Shown one piece after another: positions 27,954 to 37,813 of a stretch of 64,000 nt of DNA. The DNA comes from Caballeronia grimmiae (lineage in GTDB: Bacteria > Pseudomonadota > Gammaproteobacteria > Burkholderiales > Burkholderiaceae), in contig NZ_JFHE01000001.1 of the NCBI RefSeq assembly GCF_000698555.1, forward strand, positions 124,001 through 188,000, given 5' to 3'. The position numbers were made by a program, and so were the translations under genes. The number at the start of each line of letters is the position of its first letter. The first letter of the stretch is position 1. The notes under the pieces are model-generated. The model was not told where the DNA came from. It saw only the letters and a list, made by a program, of their open reading frames with translations, and ran no database searches.

Positions 27954-28821
27954 AGCCGCTTGTCTCCCTGGATTCTTCGACGTTCAATTCGAGCCGGTAC
28001 GCGAGCGCGATGAAGAGCGCCTGGCACAGGCAGATGGTGCTCGTGAGCGAGCGAAACGCAAACGCGCTGCCCTCCTTCACGAACAGACTGGCGCTCGCAT
28101 GACGCGCGAGCGGCGAAAGCTGACTATCGGTGATGACGAGCGTCCTCGCGCCATGATGCTGGGCGGCGCGCACGCAATACTGCGTCTCCTTGCCGTACGG
28201 CGCGAAGCTGATCGCGATCACGACATCGCCCTTTTTTACGCTGCGAATCTGTTCGTGAATCATCCCGCCGATGCCCGACACCAGATGCACGCGCTTCTTC
28301 GTATGACCGAGCGCATAGACGATATAGCTCGCCACCGCGAACGAGCGGCGCACGCCGACGACGTAGATGTTCTCCGCCTGCTGCAGCATTTCGACGGCGG
28401 CTTCGAACTGCGCATCGTCGAGGCCGGCTTCGAGTTCGACGAGTCCCGCACGGCTCGCCGCGATGAACTCGCGCGCCACCGACACGCCCGAAGCCTCGCC
28501 CGCCTTCTCGTCGATCAGCCTGCGAATGCGCTGCTGATAGCTCTGCGACGCATTGCCGCCGGCGTACGCCTGCCGGAACACCGCCTGCAGGTCCGAGAAG
28601 CCCGAGAAACCGAAGCGCTGCGCAAAGCGCACGACCGCTGACGGATGCACGCCGCAGGACGCCGCGATGTCGCTCGTGCGATCCATCATCACGCTAGGGC
28701 GATGCTGCTCGATATACGTCGCCACGCTCTTCAACTGGCGCGGCAGCGAATCGTACGCATCGGTGATCCGCTGCATCAGTTCGTCGACGCCAGGAACGTC
28801 GGTGCTGGTTTCGTCCTGCAT
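27943..28821 (-). CDS. RpiR-family transcriptional regulator
   Basis: A 292-residue protein with an N-terminal HTH_6 domain (LKSVATYIEQHRPSVMMDRTSDIAASCGVHPSAVVRFAQRFGFSGFSDLQ, about 30-80) and a C-terminal SIS sugar-phosphate-binding domain (YVVGVRRSFAVASYIVYALG, DVVIAISFAPYGKET). RpiR regulators of this type (IolR/SgdR) control inositol operons in related bacteria, probably sensing a pathway intermediate. It is divergent from the transporter-iolCDEB operon. ATG at 28821 was chosen since the upstream extension looks non-coding. Confidence 0.9.
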   Translation of the reverse strand: MQDETSTDVPGVDELMQRITDAYDSLPRQLKSVATYIEQHRPSVMMDRTSDIAASCGVHPSAVVRFAQRFGFSGFSDLQAVFRQAYAGGNASQSYQQRIRRLIDEKAGEASGVSVAREFIAASRAGLVELEAGLDDAQFEAAVEMLQQAENIYVVGVRRSFAVASYIVYALGHTKKRVHLVSGIGGMIHEQIRSVKKGDVVIAISFAPYGKETQYCVRAAQHHGARTLVITDSQLSPLARHASASLFVKEGSAFAFRSLTSTICLCQALFIALAYRLELNVEESRETSGYDD

Positions 28822-28892
28822 GAAAGGCTCGCTTCGTCGGCGCTCGAAGTGAGCCCCGGTGGAAGCGATTATAGGAAGGCGGCAAGCAAATT

Positions 28893-28906
28893 GGAATGCA
28901 TTTTCT
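28893..28906. promoter_or_regulatory. Candidate IolR/RpiR operator
   Basis: GGAA-TGCATT-TTCT between the divergent regulator and transporter genes matches 7 of 8 fixed positions of the GGAA-N6-TTCC motif described for inositol regulators of the RpiR family in rhizobia. The N6 core TGCATT with its flanks contains the palindrome ATGCAT. Only one clear copy is seen. Confidence 0.35.
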
Positions 28907-28931
28907 ATTTGTCGCACCGATGAAATACCTA

Positions 28932-28960
28932 TTGCAGACCGCCAAAAACTGACCTAATCT
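28932..28960 (+). promoter_or_regulatory. Candidate promoter of the iol transport/catabolic operon
   Basis: TTGCAG and TAATCT are separated by exactly 17 bases, which fits a sigma-70 promoter reading toward the binding-protein gene about 100 bases downstream. The candidate operator lies about 25 bases upstream of the -35. Confidence 0.4.
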
Positions 28961-29061
28961 CGCTCGTGAGCACGATGCACCGTTTCATCGACTCATCGGC
29001 TGCAAGCTGGCATCGGCTCATGGACGATCACACCGAACAACAACCGAGATAGGTGGAGACA

Positions 29062-30114
29062 ATGACCCTTTGCAACGGTCGGGCCGCGCTGCGCGCGCTG
29101 GCGGCTGCTGCTGCGTTATGCAGCGCCGCGTTGTTGACGACGTCCCCCGCGCAGGCGGCGCCGGACGCCAGGTTCGTGCTCATCAGCCACGCGCCGGATT
29201 CCGACTCGTGGTGGAACACCATCAAGAATTCGATCAAGCAGGCCGACGAAGACTTCAACGTGCAGACCGACTATCGCAATCCGCCGAACGGGGATATCGC
29301 GGATATGGCGCGTCTGATCGAGCAGGCTGCCGCGCGCAATTACGACGGCGTCATCACCACCATCGCGGACTTCGACGTGCTGAAGAGCGCGATCAACAAG
29401 GTCACGGCGAAGAAGATTCCGCTCGTCACGATCAACTCCGGCACCGAAGAGCAAAGCGCGCAGCTCAACGCGATCATGCATATCGGCCAGCCGGAGTACG
29501 TGGCGGGCAAGGCCGCGGGCGAAAAGGCGAAGGCTGCCGGCATCAAGTCGTTCCTGTGCGTGAACCATCTGGCGACGAACACCGTTTCCTTCGATCGATG
29601 CCGTGGTTTCGCCGATGCCATCGGTGCGGACTACAAGGCCGCCACGCTCGACTCAGGCCAGGACCCGACGGAGATTCAGTCGAAGGTATCCGCGTATCTG
29701 CGCAATCATCCGGACACGCAAGCCGTGCTCACGCTCGGGCCGACGCCCGCATCTGCGACGCTCAAGGCCGTGGCGCAAATGGGCCTGCAAAACAAGCTCT
29801 ATTTCGTGACCTTCGACTTCTCCGACGACATCGCGAAGGCGATCAAGGACGGCACGATCAAATTCGCGATCGACCAGCAGCCGTATTTGCAGGGCTATAT
29901 TCCGGTGGCGGTGCTGGCCATCGTGAAGAAGGAACACACCACCGATCCCGCGAAAATCCGCCAGCTTCTCGAAGCGAACCCGAAGTTCAAGGCTCGCCTC
30001 GAAACGTATGGCCTTCAGCCTTCCTATGGGCCGAAGAACATTCGCTCGGGACCGGGTTTCATCACCAAAGAAAACCTCGACAAGGTCGTGAAGTACGCCG
30101 GGCAGTATCGCTGA
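29062..30114 (+). CDS. Sugar ABC transporter periplasmic binding protein
   Basis: A 350-residue exported protein with a signal peptide (to about residue 32, TTSPAQA-AP) and the type 1 periplasmic sugar-binding fold (FVLISHAPDSDSWWNTIKNSIKQA, GVITTIADFDVLKSAINKV, AVLTLGPTPASATLKAV). Its closest style is FrcB/ribose-type binding proteins. ATG at 29062 follows AGGTGGAG; an in-frame GTG at 29053 lies within that ribosome site. Position at the head of the iol operon suggests an inositol isomer as ligand. A GC-rich stem-loop follows the gene. Confidence 0.92.
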   Translation: MTLCNGRAALRALAAAAALCSAALLTTSPAQAAPDARFVLISHAPDSDSWWNTIKNSIKQADEDFNVQTDYRNPPNGDIADMARLIEQAAARNYDGVITTIADFDVLKSAINKVTAKKIPLVTINSGTEEQSAQLNAIMHIGQPEYVAGKAAGEKAKAAGIKSFLCVNHLATNTVSFDRCRGFADAIGADYKAATLDSGQDPTEIQSKVSAYLRNHPDTQAVLTLGPTPASATLKAVAQMGLQNKLYFVTFDFSDDIAKAIKDGTIKFAIDQQPYLQGYIPVAVLAIVKKEHTTDPAKIRQLLEANPKFKARLETYGLQPSYGPKNIRSGPGFITKENLDKVVKYAGQYR

Positions 30115-30133
30115 TGCACGGCTGACCTTCTTC

Positions 30134-30163
30134 GGGCGGCGGCATCCGCCGCCCGCGTTTCTC
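30134..30163 (+). terminator. Intercistronic stem-loop after the binding-protein gene
   Basis: GGGCGGCGG / CCGCCGCCC with a 3-base loop, followed by GCGTTTCTCC. The weak T tract suggests partial termination or mRNA protection, a common way to make more binding protein than membrane subunits in ABC operons. Confidence 0.6.
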
Positions 30164-30251
30164 CCTCAGGATTTCCTGCTGCGTCCATGCGAGGACGCGG
30201 CAGGCACGCACGCATCGGTACTGCATTGCATTGATGTTTCAAGGAGCCATC

Positions 30252-31421
30252 ATGGGCGTAGCCGGCAAGCACTATCCTCCACACGCGAACCCGCAGCAGG
30301 ACAACGCCGATGCCGCAACGGACAAGGACAAGCCGTCCGACGAACGCGTGCGCCAGCAATCGTGGTTCGGGCATTTGCTGAATCGCCCGGAATTCGCCGC
30401 GATTTCGGGAACGGTGCTCGTGTTCCTCGTGTTCGGCTTCGGCGCGGGATCGTCGGGCATGTTCAATCTCGACGGCGTGATGAACTGGTCGCAGGTCGCC
30501 GCCTATCTCGGCTTGCTCGCGGTCGGTGCATGCCTGCTGATGATCGCGGGCGAGTTCGACTTGTCCATCGGCTCGATGATCGGCTTTGCCGGCATGATGG
30601 TCGCGCTGCCCTCGGTGTACTTTGATTGGCCGATATCGCTGTCGATTCTCTTCGCGTTCATCGCGTCGATGCTGCTCGGCGCATTGAACGGCTACCTCGT
30701 GATGCGCACGCGACTGCCGTCGTTCATCGTGACGCTCGCGTTTCTGTTCATCCTGCGCGGCCTCACGCTCGCGCTCTCGATCATGTTCGCGGATCGCACC
30801 ATCATCTCGGGCGTCGGCGATCTTGCTCAAAAGGACTGGCTCGCCAACACGCTGTTTCATGGTGTCGCGCTGCACGGCTTCTTCACGTGGCTGGCGCATA
30901 TGGGCATCGGCAGCCTGCTCGATAGCGGCGAACCGCTCGTGCCCGGCATACCGAAAGTCATCCTGTGGTGGCTCGCACTCGCGGCGATCGGCGCATTCGT
31001 GCTCGCGAAGACGCGCTACGGCAACTGGATTCTCGCAGTCGGCGGCGATGCGAATGCAGCGAAGAACGTCGGCGTGCCGGTCAAGCGCGTGAAGATATCG
31101 CTCTTCGTGCTCACCGCGTTCTGCTCGTGCCTGTTCGCGGTCCTGCAAGTGTGCGATATCGGATCGGCGGCGGCGGACCGCGGCCTGCAGAAAGAGTTCG
31201 AAGCGATCATCGCGGCGGTGATCGGCGGCACGCTGCTGACGGGCGGTTACGGCTCGGTCGTCGGCGCATGCTTCGGTGCGCTTATCTTTGGCGTCGTGCA
31301 GATCGGCATCACCTATACGAACGTGAGTTCCGACTGGTTCCGCGTGTTCCTCGGCGTGATGCTGCTGATTGCCGTGCTCTTCAATCACTACGTACGCCGT
31401 CGCGTATCGCAGGCTCAATGA
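30252..31421 (+). CDS. Sugar ABC transporter permease (FrcC/RbsC type)
   Basis: A 389-residue membrane protein with about 10 helices after a polar N-terminal segment of about 45 residues. [22 protein letters not shown] and [25 protein letters not shown] are the family signatures of ribose/fructose/inositol permeases. ATG at 30252 follows CAAGGAG; upstream TTG/ATG codons overlap that ribosome site. It belongs to the same operon as the binding protein and ATPase, whose gene start is within a few bases of its stop. Confidence 0.92.
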   Translation: MGVAGKHYPPHANPQQDNADAATDKDKPSDERVRQQSWFGHLLNRPEFAAISGTVLVFLVFGFGAGSSGMFNLDGVMNWSQVAAYLGLLAVGACLLMIAGEFDLSIGSMIGFAGMMVALPSVYFDWPISLSILFAFIASMLLGALNGYLVMRTRLPSFIVTLAFLFILRGLTLALSIMFADRTIISGVGDLAQKDWLANTLFHGVALHGFFTWLAHMGIGSLLDSGEPLVPGIPKVILWWLALAAIGAFVLAKTRYGNWILAVGGDANAAKNVGVPVKRVKISLFVLTAFCSCLFAVLQVCDIGSAAADRGLQKEFEAIIAAVIGGTLLTGGYGSVVGACFGALIFGVVQIGITYTNVSSDWFRVFLGVMLLIAVLFNHYVRRRVSQAQ

Positions 31422-31432
31422 GGGCGACCGCC

Positions 31433-32221
31433 ATGAACGACGACAACATTCTCGCGCTGGAGAACGTCAGCAAGTTCTTCGGCAAGGTCATTGCACTGAA
31501 CGGCGTGACGCTGCGCCTGCGGTGCGGCGAAGTGCACTGCCTGCTCGGCGATAACGGCGCGGGCAAGTCCACGCTCATCAAAACGCTGGCGGGCGTGCAT
31601 GCGCCCTCTTCCGGCGAATATCTCGTCGATGGCAAGGCGGTGCATTTCGAATCGCCGAAGGAAGCACTCGATCTCGGCATCGCGACCGTGTATCAGGATC
31701 TGGCACTGGTGCCGCTCCTTTCCGTTGCGCGCAACTTCTTCATGGGCCGTGAACCGCAGAAGAAGCGCTTCGGCCTCTTCAGCGTGATGGACCTGGATCT
31801 TGCCGCCGAAACGTCGCGCGCCAAGCTCGCGGAAATGGGCATCAACGTGCGCGATCCGCATCAGCCCATCGGCACGATGTCCGGCGGCGAGAAGCAATGT
31901 CTCGCGATTGCACGCGCGATCCACTTCGGCGCGCGCGTGCTGATCCTCGACGAACCGACCGCCGCGCTCGGCGTGAAGCAGAGTTTCAACGTGCTGAAGC
32001 TCATTCACAAGGCGCGCGAGAAAGGCATCTCGGTGATTTTCATCACGCACAACGTGCATCACGCTTATCCGATTGGCGATTCGTTCACGCTTCTCAATCG
32101 CGGCCGCTCGATGGGCACGTTCACGAAGGACACCATCACGAAGAACGAAGTGCTCGACATGATGGCCGGCGGCGCGGAGATGCAGACGATGATCAGCGAA
32201 CTCGAAGGCGCGACGATATGA
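31433..32221 (+). CDS. Sugar ABC transporter ATP-binding protein (FrcA type)
   Basis: A 262-residue single-domain ATPase: Walker [11 protein letters not shown]-loop TVYQDLAL, signature [15 protein letters not shown], Walker [12 protein letters not shown], and switch HNVHHAYPI. Most ribose-type systems have a fused double ATPase of about 500 residues, so this is the FrcA-like half-size form. ATG at 31433 has GAGGG 8 bases upstream; an in-frame ATG at 31418 overlapping the permease stop (ATGA) is a possible alternative adding five residues. Confidence 0.92.
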   Translation: MNDDNILALENVSKFFGKVIALNGVTLRLRCGEVHCLLGDNGAGKSTLIKTLAGVHAPSSGEYLVDGKAVHFESPKEALDLGIATVYQDLALVPLLSVARNFFMGREPQKKRFGLFSVMDLDLAAETSRAKLAEMGINVRDPHQPIGTMSGGEKQCLAIARAIHFGARVLILDEPTAALGVKQSFNVLKLIHKAREKGISVIFITHNVHHAYPIGDSFTLLNRGRSMGTFTKDTITKNEVLDMMAGGAEMQTMISELEGATI

Positions 32222-32232
32222 GGACACGAGCC

Positions 32233-34224
32233 ATGTCGACAGACTATCCATCACGCTTCGCGACGAACCGGACGCGCGACATCGTGTGTCTCGGCCGTCT
32301 TGCCGTCGATCTGTACGCGCAGCAGGTCGGCGCGCGGCTCGAAGACGTGTCCACGTTCGCGAAGTATCTGGGCGGCTCGTCGGCGAACATCGCTTTCGGA
32401 TGCGCGCGACTCGGGCTGCAATCGTCGATGCTCGCGCGCGTCGGCAACGATCACATGGGGCGCTTTCTCACGGAGACGCTCGAACGCGAAGGCTGCGATG
32501 TGAGCCACGTTCGCATCGATCAGGACAGGCTCACTGCGCTCGTGCTGCTCGGCATCGAGGACCGCGATACCTTCCCGCTCGTGTTCTATCGTGAGAACTG
32601 CGCGGATATGGCGGTCGATGAAAGCGACTTCGATGAGGCGTATATCGCTTCATCGAAAGCCCTGCTCATCACCGGCACGCACTTCTCGACCGAGCAGGTC
32701 AATCGCACGAGCCGGCGCGCGCTCGACCATGCGCGCCGCAATGACGTTCGCACGATCCTCGACATCGACTATCGGCCCGTGCTGTGGGGCCTCACCGGAA
32801 AGGCGGATGGCGAAACGCGCTTCGTGGCGAACGAAGGCGTGACCGCACATTTGCAGCGCATTCTGCCGCTCTTCGATCTCGTGATCGGCACCGAAGAAGA
32901 GTTTCGCATTGCAGGCGGCAAGGACCGTCTGATCGATGCCCTCGCGATGGTCCGCGCGGTGACGAGCGCAACGCTCGTGGTGAAACGCGGGCCGCTCGGC
33001 TGCTCGATCATCGAAGGCGCGACGCCGGCGTCCATCGACGATGCGCCGATTCACGGCGGCGTCGAAGTGGAAGTGCTGAACGTGCTCGGCGCAGGCGATG
33101 CGTTCGCTTCAGGCTTCCTCTCCGGCTGGCTGCGGGACGAGCCGCTCGAAGCCTGCGCGCGTGCGGCGAACGCATGCGGTGCGCTCGTTGTCTCTCGACA
33201 CGGCTGCGCGCCCGCGATGCCCACGCCCGCCGAACTCGATTACTTCCTCGCTGCTGCAAAAGAAGATCCGCTGCGCATGCGCCGGCCCGACAAGGACGCA
33301 ACGCTCGCGCGGCTGCATCGCGTGAGTCCGGCGCGCAAACAGTGGGACGAAGTGCTGGGTTTTGCGTTCGATCATCGCAACCAGTTCTTCGAGCTTGCGC
33401 AGCAGGCGGGCGTCGATGAAACGCGCATCGCGACGCTGAAGGGCTTGTTCGTCGATGCCGTCGCGCAGACGGAAAGCGAACTCGGACTGGCGGGCCGCAT
33501 CGGCGTGTTGATCGACGACCGCTACGGACAGGATGCGCTCAACGCGGCGACGGGACGCGGCTGGTGGATCGGCCGGCCGGTCGAATTGCCGGGTTCGATG
33601 CCGCTCGTGTTCGACCACGGACGATCGGTCGGCACGACGCTGATCGAATGGCCGCGCGAGCATGTCGCGAAGTGCCTCGTCCACTATCACCCCGATCATC
33701 CGCATGACGTGCGGCTCGAACAGGAAGCGCAACTGCGCGCACTCTACGACGCGGTGCAGGCAAGCGGCCACGAGTTGCTGCTCGAAGTGATCGTACCGAA
33801 GCACGGGCCGCCCGTAGAGGACGATACGGTCTACCGCGCGTTGAAGCGCCTCTATAACCTCGGGATATGCCCCGAGTGGTGGAAGCTCGAACCGATGAGC
33901 GCGCCGCAATGGCAAGCCATCGATGCGCTCATCGCCGAGCGCGATCCGTATTGCCGCGGCGTCGTGCTGCTCGGCTTGTCGGCGGGCGTCGAGCAGTTGC
34001 GCGAAGGTTTCATCGCGGCGGCATCGTCGAAAACGTGCAAGGGATTCACTGTCGGCCGCACGATCTTCCACGAACCGAGCCAGGCGTGGCTCACGGGCGG
34101 CATCGACGATCACGAACTCATCGCACGCGTGCGCCGCACATTCGAATCGCTGATTACGGCATGGCGCGACGCGCGGGCATCGTCGCAGGCGTCCATCGAA
34201 CGAACTCAGGAGCAAGCCGCATGA
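32233..34224 (+). CDS. iolC: 5-dehydro-2-deoxygluconokinase fused to DUF2090 aldolase-like domain
   Basis: A 663-residue fusion. The N-terminal PfkB/ribokinase domain (about 10-325: CLGRLAVDLYAQQVG, KYLGGSSANIAFGCARLG, VLGAGDAFASGFLSGWL with the catalytic Asp) phosphorylates 5-dehydro-2-deoxy-gluconate. The C-terminal DUF2090 domain (about 335-640: LGFAFDHRNQFFELA, VLIDDRYG, RGVVLLGLSAG) resembles class I aldolases and is thought to replace IolJ. The fusion is usual in proteobacterial iol operons. ATG at 32233 is chosen; an ATG at 32218 overlapping the ATPase stop is possible. iolD overlaps its end (ATGA). Confidence 0.93.
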   Translation: MSTDYPSRFATNRTRDIVCLGRLAVDLYAQQVGARLEDVSTFAKYLGGSSANIAFGCARLGLQSSMLARVGNDHMGRFLTETLEREGCDVSHVRIDQDRLTALVLLGIEDRDTFPLVFYRENCADMAVDESDFDEAYIASSKALLITGTHFSTEQVNRTSRRALDHARRNDVRTILDIDYRPVLWGLTGKADGETRFVANEGVTAHLQRILPLFDLVIGTEEEFRIAGGKDRLIDALAMVRAVTSATLVVKRGPLGCSIIEGATPASIDDAPIHGGVEVEVLNVLGAGDAFASGFLSGWLRDEPLEACARAANACGALVVSRHGCAPAMPTPAELDYFLAAAKEDPLRMRRPDKDATLARLHRVSPARKQWDEVLGFAFDHRNQFFELAQQAGVDETRIATLKGLFVDAVAQTESELGLAGRIGVLIDDRYGQDALNAATGRGWWIGRPVELPGSMPLVFDHGRSVGTTLIEWPREHVAKCLVHYHPDHPHDVRLEQEAQLRALYDAVQASGHELLLEVIVPKHGPPVEDDTVYRALKRLYNLGICPEWWKLEPMSAPQWQAIDALIAERDPYCRGVVLLGLSAGVEQLREGFIAAASSKTCKGFTVGRTIFHEPSQAWLTGGIDDHELIARVRRTFESLITAWRDARASSQASIERTQEQAA

Positions 34225-36077
34225 ACGTCGTCAGACTGACCGTTGCGCAAGCCCTCGTGCGCTATCTCGCCGCGTTGCGCACGGAGAATGGCGAGCCGCT
34301 ATTCGGCGGCGTGTTCGCTATCTTCGGACATGGCAATGTCGCGGGCATGGGCGAGGCGCTTTATCGGCATCGCGAGGTATTGCCGACGTATCGCGCTCAC
34401 AATGAACAGGCGATGGCGCACAGCGCGATTGCCTATGCGAAGGCGCATATGCGACGCCGCATGATGGCGGTGACGACGTCCATCGGCCCCGGCGCGACCA
34501 ATCTCGTGACGGCGGCGGCCCTTGCACATGTGAACCGCCTGCCGGTGCTGCTGTTGCCGGGCGATATCTTCGTCTCGCGTGCGCCCGATCCTGTCCTGCA
34601 GCAAGTCGAAGATAGTCAGGATGGCGGATCATCCGCAAACGATGCGCTGAAAGCGGTCTCGCGATACTTCGATCGCATCGTGCATCCGGCTCAATTGCTG
34701 AGCGCTCTGCCCCGCGCGATTCGCGTGCTGACCGATGCCGCGCTGTGCGGTCCCGTCACGCTGGCGCTGCCGCAAGACGTGCAGGCGATGGCCTACGATT
34801 ATCCCGCTTCGTTCTTCGAGCCGAGCACGGTCGACTTTCATGCGCCCGCTGCGTTGCCGCGTGAAATCCAACGCGCCGCCGCCATGCTGCGTGAATCGCG
34901 CGAGCCGTTGATCGTATCGGGCGGCGGCGTGCTTTACGGCCTCGCCAGCGATGCGCTGCGTGACTTCGCGCAACGGCATGGCGTGCCTGTCGCCGAAACG
35001 CAGGCGGGCAAAGGCGCTCTCGCTTGGGACGATGCGTTGAACGTGGGCGGCATCGGCGTGACGGGTTCATCGGCGGCCAACGAACTGGCGCATGCGAGCG
35101 ATTGCGTGCTCGCCGTCGGCACGCGCTTGCAGGACTTCACGACCGGATCGAACACGCTATTCACGCAGGCGCGCCTCGTCGCAATCAACGCGAATCCATT
35201 CGATGCGCTCAAGCAGCACGCCGCCGCGATCGAAGCCGATGCGCGACTCGCACTGGATGCGCTGTCGCAAGCCCTCGGCGACTGGCGCGCATCGCCGCAA
35301 TGGACGACGCGCGCGCATCGCGCGGCGAACGACTGGCGCGACACCGTCGCGCACGTGACGAACATGCCGCTGCCGGATGGAACATTGCCCCGCGAGGCGG
35401 ACGTCATCGGCGCCGTGCAGCGTTCGGACGATGCGTCGGCTGCGAACGATATCGTCGTGTGCGCGGCGGGCACGCTCCCCGCCGATTTGCAAAAGCTCTG
35501 GCGCACCAGCACGCCGGGCGGCTATCACGTCGAATACGGCTATTCCTGCATGGGCTATGAAATCGCGGGCGGCGTCGGCGTGAAACTCGCGCGGCCGGAA
35601 CGCGAAGTCATCGTGATCGTCGGCGACGGCAGCTATCTGATGATGAACAGCGAGCTGGCTACATCGGTGATGCTGGGTGCGAAGCTGATCGTCGTGCTGC
35701 TCGACAATCGCGGCTATGGCTGCATCAATCGCTTGCAGCAGGCGTGCGGCGGCGCTCCGTTCAACAATCTGCTCGACGATTGCAAGCACGGTTCATTAGG
35801 CATACCTAATATCGACTTCGCGATGCACGCCCGATCGATGGGCGCTCTGGCCGAGCACGTCGCCGACATCGACGAACTGCAAGCGGCGATGAAACGCGCG
35901 CGCGCGGCGGACCGCAGCTATCTGATTTCGATCGACACCGATCCCGCCCGCATCACCGAAGAAGGCGGCTGGTGGTGGGAAGTCGCGGTCCCGGAAGTGT
36001 CGGATCGCGATGCGGTCGTGTCCGCGCGGGCCGAGTACGAACGCGCGATCCGTGCGCGTCACGGCAACGACGACTAG
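34221..36077 (+). CDS. iolD: 3D-(3,5/4)-trihydroxycyclohexane-1,2-dione hydrolase
   Basis: A 618-residue thiamine-diphosphate enzyme that opens the cyclitol ring to 5-deoxy-glucuronate. The N-terminal cofactor Glu lies in YRAHNEQAMAHSAIAYAKA, and the ThDP/Mg motif reads GDGSYLMMNSELATSVMLGA followed by NRGYGCINRLQ. ATG at 34221 overlaps the iolC stop (ATGA), so they are translationally coupled. The length is standard for the family. Confidence 0.95.
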   Translation: MNVVRLTVAQALVRYLAALRTENGEPLFGGVFAIFGHGNVAGMGEALYRHREVLPTYRAHNEQAMAHSAIAYAKAHMRRRMMAVTTSIGPGATNLVTAAALAHVNRLPVLLLPGDIFVSRAPDPVLQQVEDSQDGGSSANDALKAVSRYFDRIVHPAQLLSALPRAIRVLTDAALCGPVTLALPQDVQAMAYDYPASFFEPSTVDFHAPAALPREIQRAAAMLRESREPLIVSGGGVLYGLASDALRDFAQRHGVPVAETQAGKGALAWDDALNVGGIGVTGSSAANELAHASDCVLAVGTRLQDFTTGSNTLFTQARLVAINANPFDALKQHAAAIEADARLALDALSQALGDWRASPQWTTRAHRAANDWRDTVAHVTNMPLPDGTLPREADVIGAVQRSDDASAANDIVVCAAGTLPADLQKLWRTSTPGGYHVEYGYSCMGYEIAGGVGVKLARPEREVIVIVGDGSYLMMNSELATSVMLGAKLIVVLLDNRGYGCINRLQQACGGAPFNNLLDDCKHGSLGIPNIDFAMHARSMGALAEHVADIDELQAAMKRARAADRSYLISIDTDPARITEEGGWWWEVAVPEVSDRDAVVSARAEYERAIRARHGNDD

Positions 36078-36092
36078 ACGAGGACGCACGTC

Positions 36093-37007
36093 ATGACCCT
36101 GCAAGTCCGCATCGGAATCAATCCCTTGTCGTGGATGAACGACGACCTTCCCTCGCTCGGCGGCGAAACGCCGTTATCCGTCGCGCTGACCGAAGGCCGC
36201 GAGATCGGCTATGAAGGCTTCGAACTCGGCAACAAGTTTCCGCGCGAACCGCAAGCGTTGAAGGCGCTGCTCGCGCAATACGATTTAGCCCTTGTTTCAG
36301 GCTGGTATTCGGGCCGGCTCGCGCAACGCTGCGCGCAGGAAGAGATCGAAGCCGCCGGTCCGCATCTCGACCTGCTCGCGCAAAACGGCGCGACCGTCAT
36401 GGTGTACGGGGAAGTCGCGGATTCCATTCAAGGCGCGCCTCGTCCGCTCTATCAACGGCCCCGCTTCTTCTCCGATGCCCAATGGTCGCAATACGCCGAG
36501 CGGCTCGACCGCTTCGCCGAATACACGCTGTCCAAGGGCGTGCGCGTCGCCTATCATCATCACATGGGCGCGTATGTCGAAACGCCCGCGGACGTGGACC
36601 GCCTGATGGCTTCGACGAGCGACGCCGTCGGCCTGCTTTTCGACGCGGGCCACATTACGTTCGCCGGCGGCGATGCGGTCACGACGCTGCAAAAGCATAT
36701 CGCCCGCGTGTGCCATGTGCATTGCAAGGACGTGCGCCCAGAAATCGTGAAGCTCGCGCGCAACCGTAACTGGAGCTTTCTCGATGCCGTCATCAATGGC
36801 GCGTTCACGGTGCCGGGCGATGGCGCAGTGGATTACGCGGGCATCGTCGCGTGTCTGGCGAGGCACGATTATCGCGGCTGGCTCGTGGTCGAAGCGGAGC
36901 AGGACCCCGTGATCGCGCCGAGCCGTGCGTATGCCGAAAAGGGATACCGCACGCTGCGCGGGCTCGTCGACGCAACGCATCAGCACAATTCGAAGGAGGC
37001 CGCATGA
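36093..37007 (+). CDS. iolE: Myo-inosose-2 dehydratase
   Basis: A 304-residue TIM-barrel protein of the xylose-isomerase/AP-endonuclease superfamily that dehydrates 2-keto-myo-inositol. IGINPLSWMNDD, YEGFELGNKFPR, VAYHHHMGAYVETPADVDRLM and HCKDVRPEIV match IolE, with the metal-binding His and Asp residues in the last two segments. It starts 15 bases after iolD, and its stop overlaps the iolB start. Confidence 0.95.
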   Translation: MTLQVRIGINPLSWMNDDLPSLGGETPLSVALTEGREIGYEGFELGNKFPREPQALKALLAQYDLALVSGWYSGRLAQRCAQEEIEAAGPHLDLLAQNGATVMVYGEVADSIQGAPRPLYQRPRFFSDAQWSQYAERLDRFAEYTLSKGVRVAYHHHMGAYVETPADVDRLMASTSDAVGLLFDAGHITFAGGDAVTTLQKHIARVCHVHCKDVRPEIVKLARNRNWSFLDAVINGAFTVPGDGAVDYAGIVACLARHDYRGWLVVEAEQDPVIAPSRAYAEKGYRTLRGLVDATHQHNSKEAA

Positions 37008-37810
37008 GCCTGCTAGTGAAAGCATCGCGTGAAGGGCAGACCATCACGCGCGTCACACCGGATTCCGCGGGCTGGAAGCACGCTGGCTTCGCGGCGTATC
37101 GTCTCGACGCGGGCGACGTCATTCATGTCTACGACGCGGACCGCGAAAGCTGCATCGTCGTGTTGACGGGCACGGTGAGCGTCGAAGCCGGCGATGAGCA
37201 TTGGCCCTCGATCGGCTCGCGTGACAGCGTGTTCGAAGATGCCGCGCCGTATGCCGTCTATGTGCCGCCGAAGCTCGCCGCGATCGTGCGGGCCGAGCGC
37301 GAATCGGAGATCGGCGTGGCGAGCGCGCCGGCGAAGGGCGTGTATCCGCCGCGGCTCATCACACCCTCGCAAATGGCGCGCTCGACGCGCGGCAAGCACG
37401 CGAATACGCGCTACGTCTGCGATATTCTTCCGCAGACCGAGCCTGCCGAATCGCTGCTCGTGGTGGAAGTGAGAACGCCGGGCGGGCATGCCTCGAGTTA
37501 TCCGCCGCACAAGCACGACCGGGACAACGTGCCGGCCGAGAGCGCGCTGGAAGAGACGTATTACCATCGGCTGGACCCGCCGCAAGGCTTCGCGTTCCAG
37601 CGCGTTTATACCGATGAACGCGATCTCGATGAAACGATGTCGGTCGAGGACCGCGACGTGGTGATGGTGCCGCGCGGCTATCATCCGGTCGTCGTGCCTT
37701 ATGGCTACGACAATTACTACCTCAACGTGATGGCGGGAGAGAAGCGCACGTGGCACTTCAAGAACGATCCGAAGCATGAGTGGATCGTGGAGAAAGATGC
37801 CAAAGAGTGA
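37004..37810 (+). CDS. iolB: 5-deoxy-glucuronate isomerase
   Basis: A 268-residue cupin-fold isomerase converting 5-deoxy-glucuronate to 5-dehydro-2-deoxygluconate. GHASSYPPHKHDRDN contains the metal-binding His residues and EETYYHRLDPPQGFAFQRVYT the second cupin segment; VPRGYHPVVVPYGYDNYYLN is an IolB hallmark. ATG at 37004 overlaps the iolE stop (ATGA), after GGAGG. It is the last gene of the operon and ends 3 bases from the stop of the convergent livF. Confidence 0.95.
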   Translation: MSLLVKASREGQTITRVTPDSAGWKHAGFAAYRLDAGDVIHVYDADRESCIVVLTGTVSVEAGDEHWPSIGSRDSVFEDAAPYAVYVPPKLAAIVRAERESEIGVASAPAKGVYPPRLITPSQMARSTRGKHANTRYVCDILPQTEPAESLLVVEVRTPGGHASSYPPHKHDRDNVPAESALEETYYHRLDPPQGFAFQRVYTDERDLDETMSVEDRDVVMVPRGYHPVVVPYGYDNYYLNVMAGEKRTWHFKNDPKHEWIVEKDAKE

Positions 37811-37813
37811 GCG

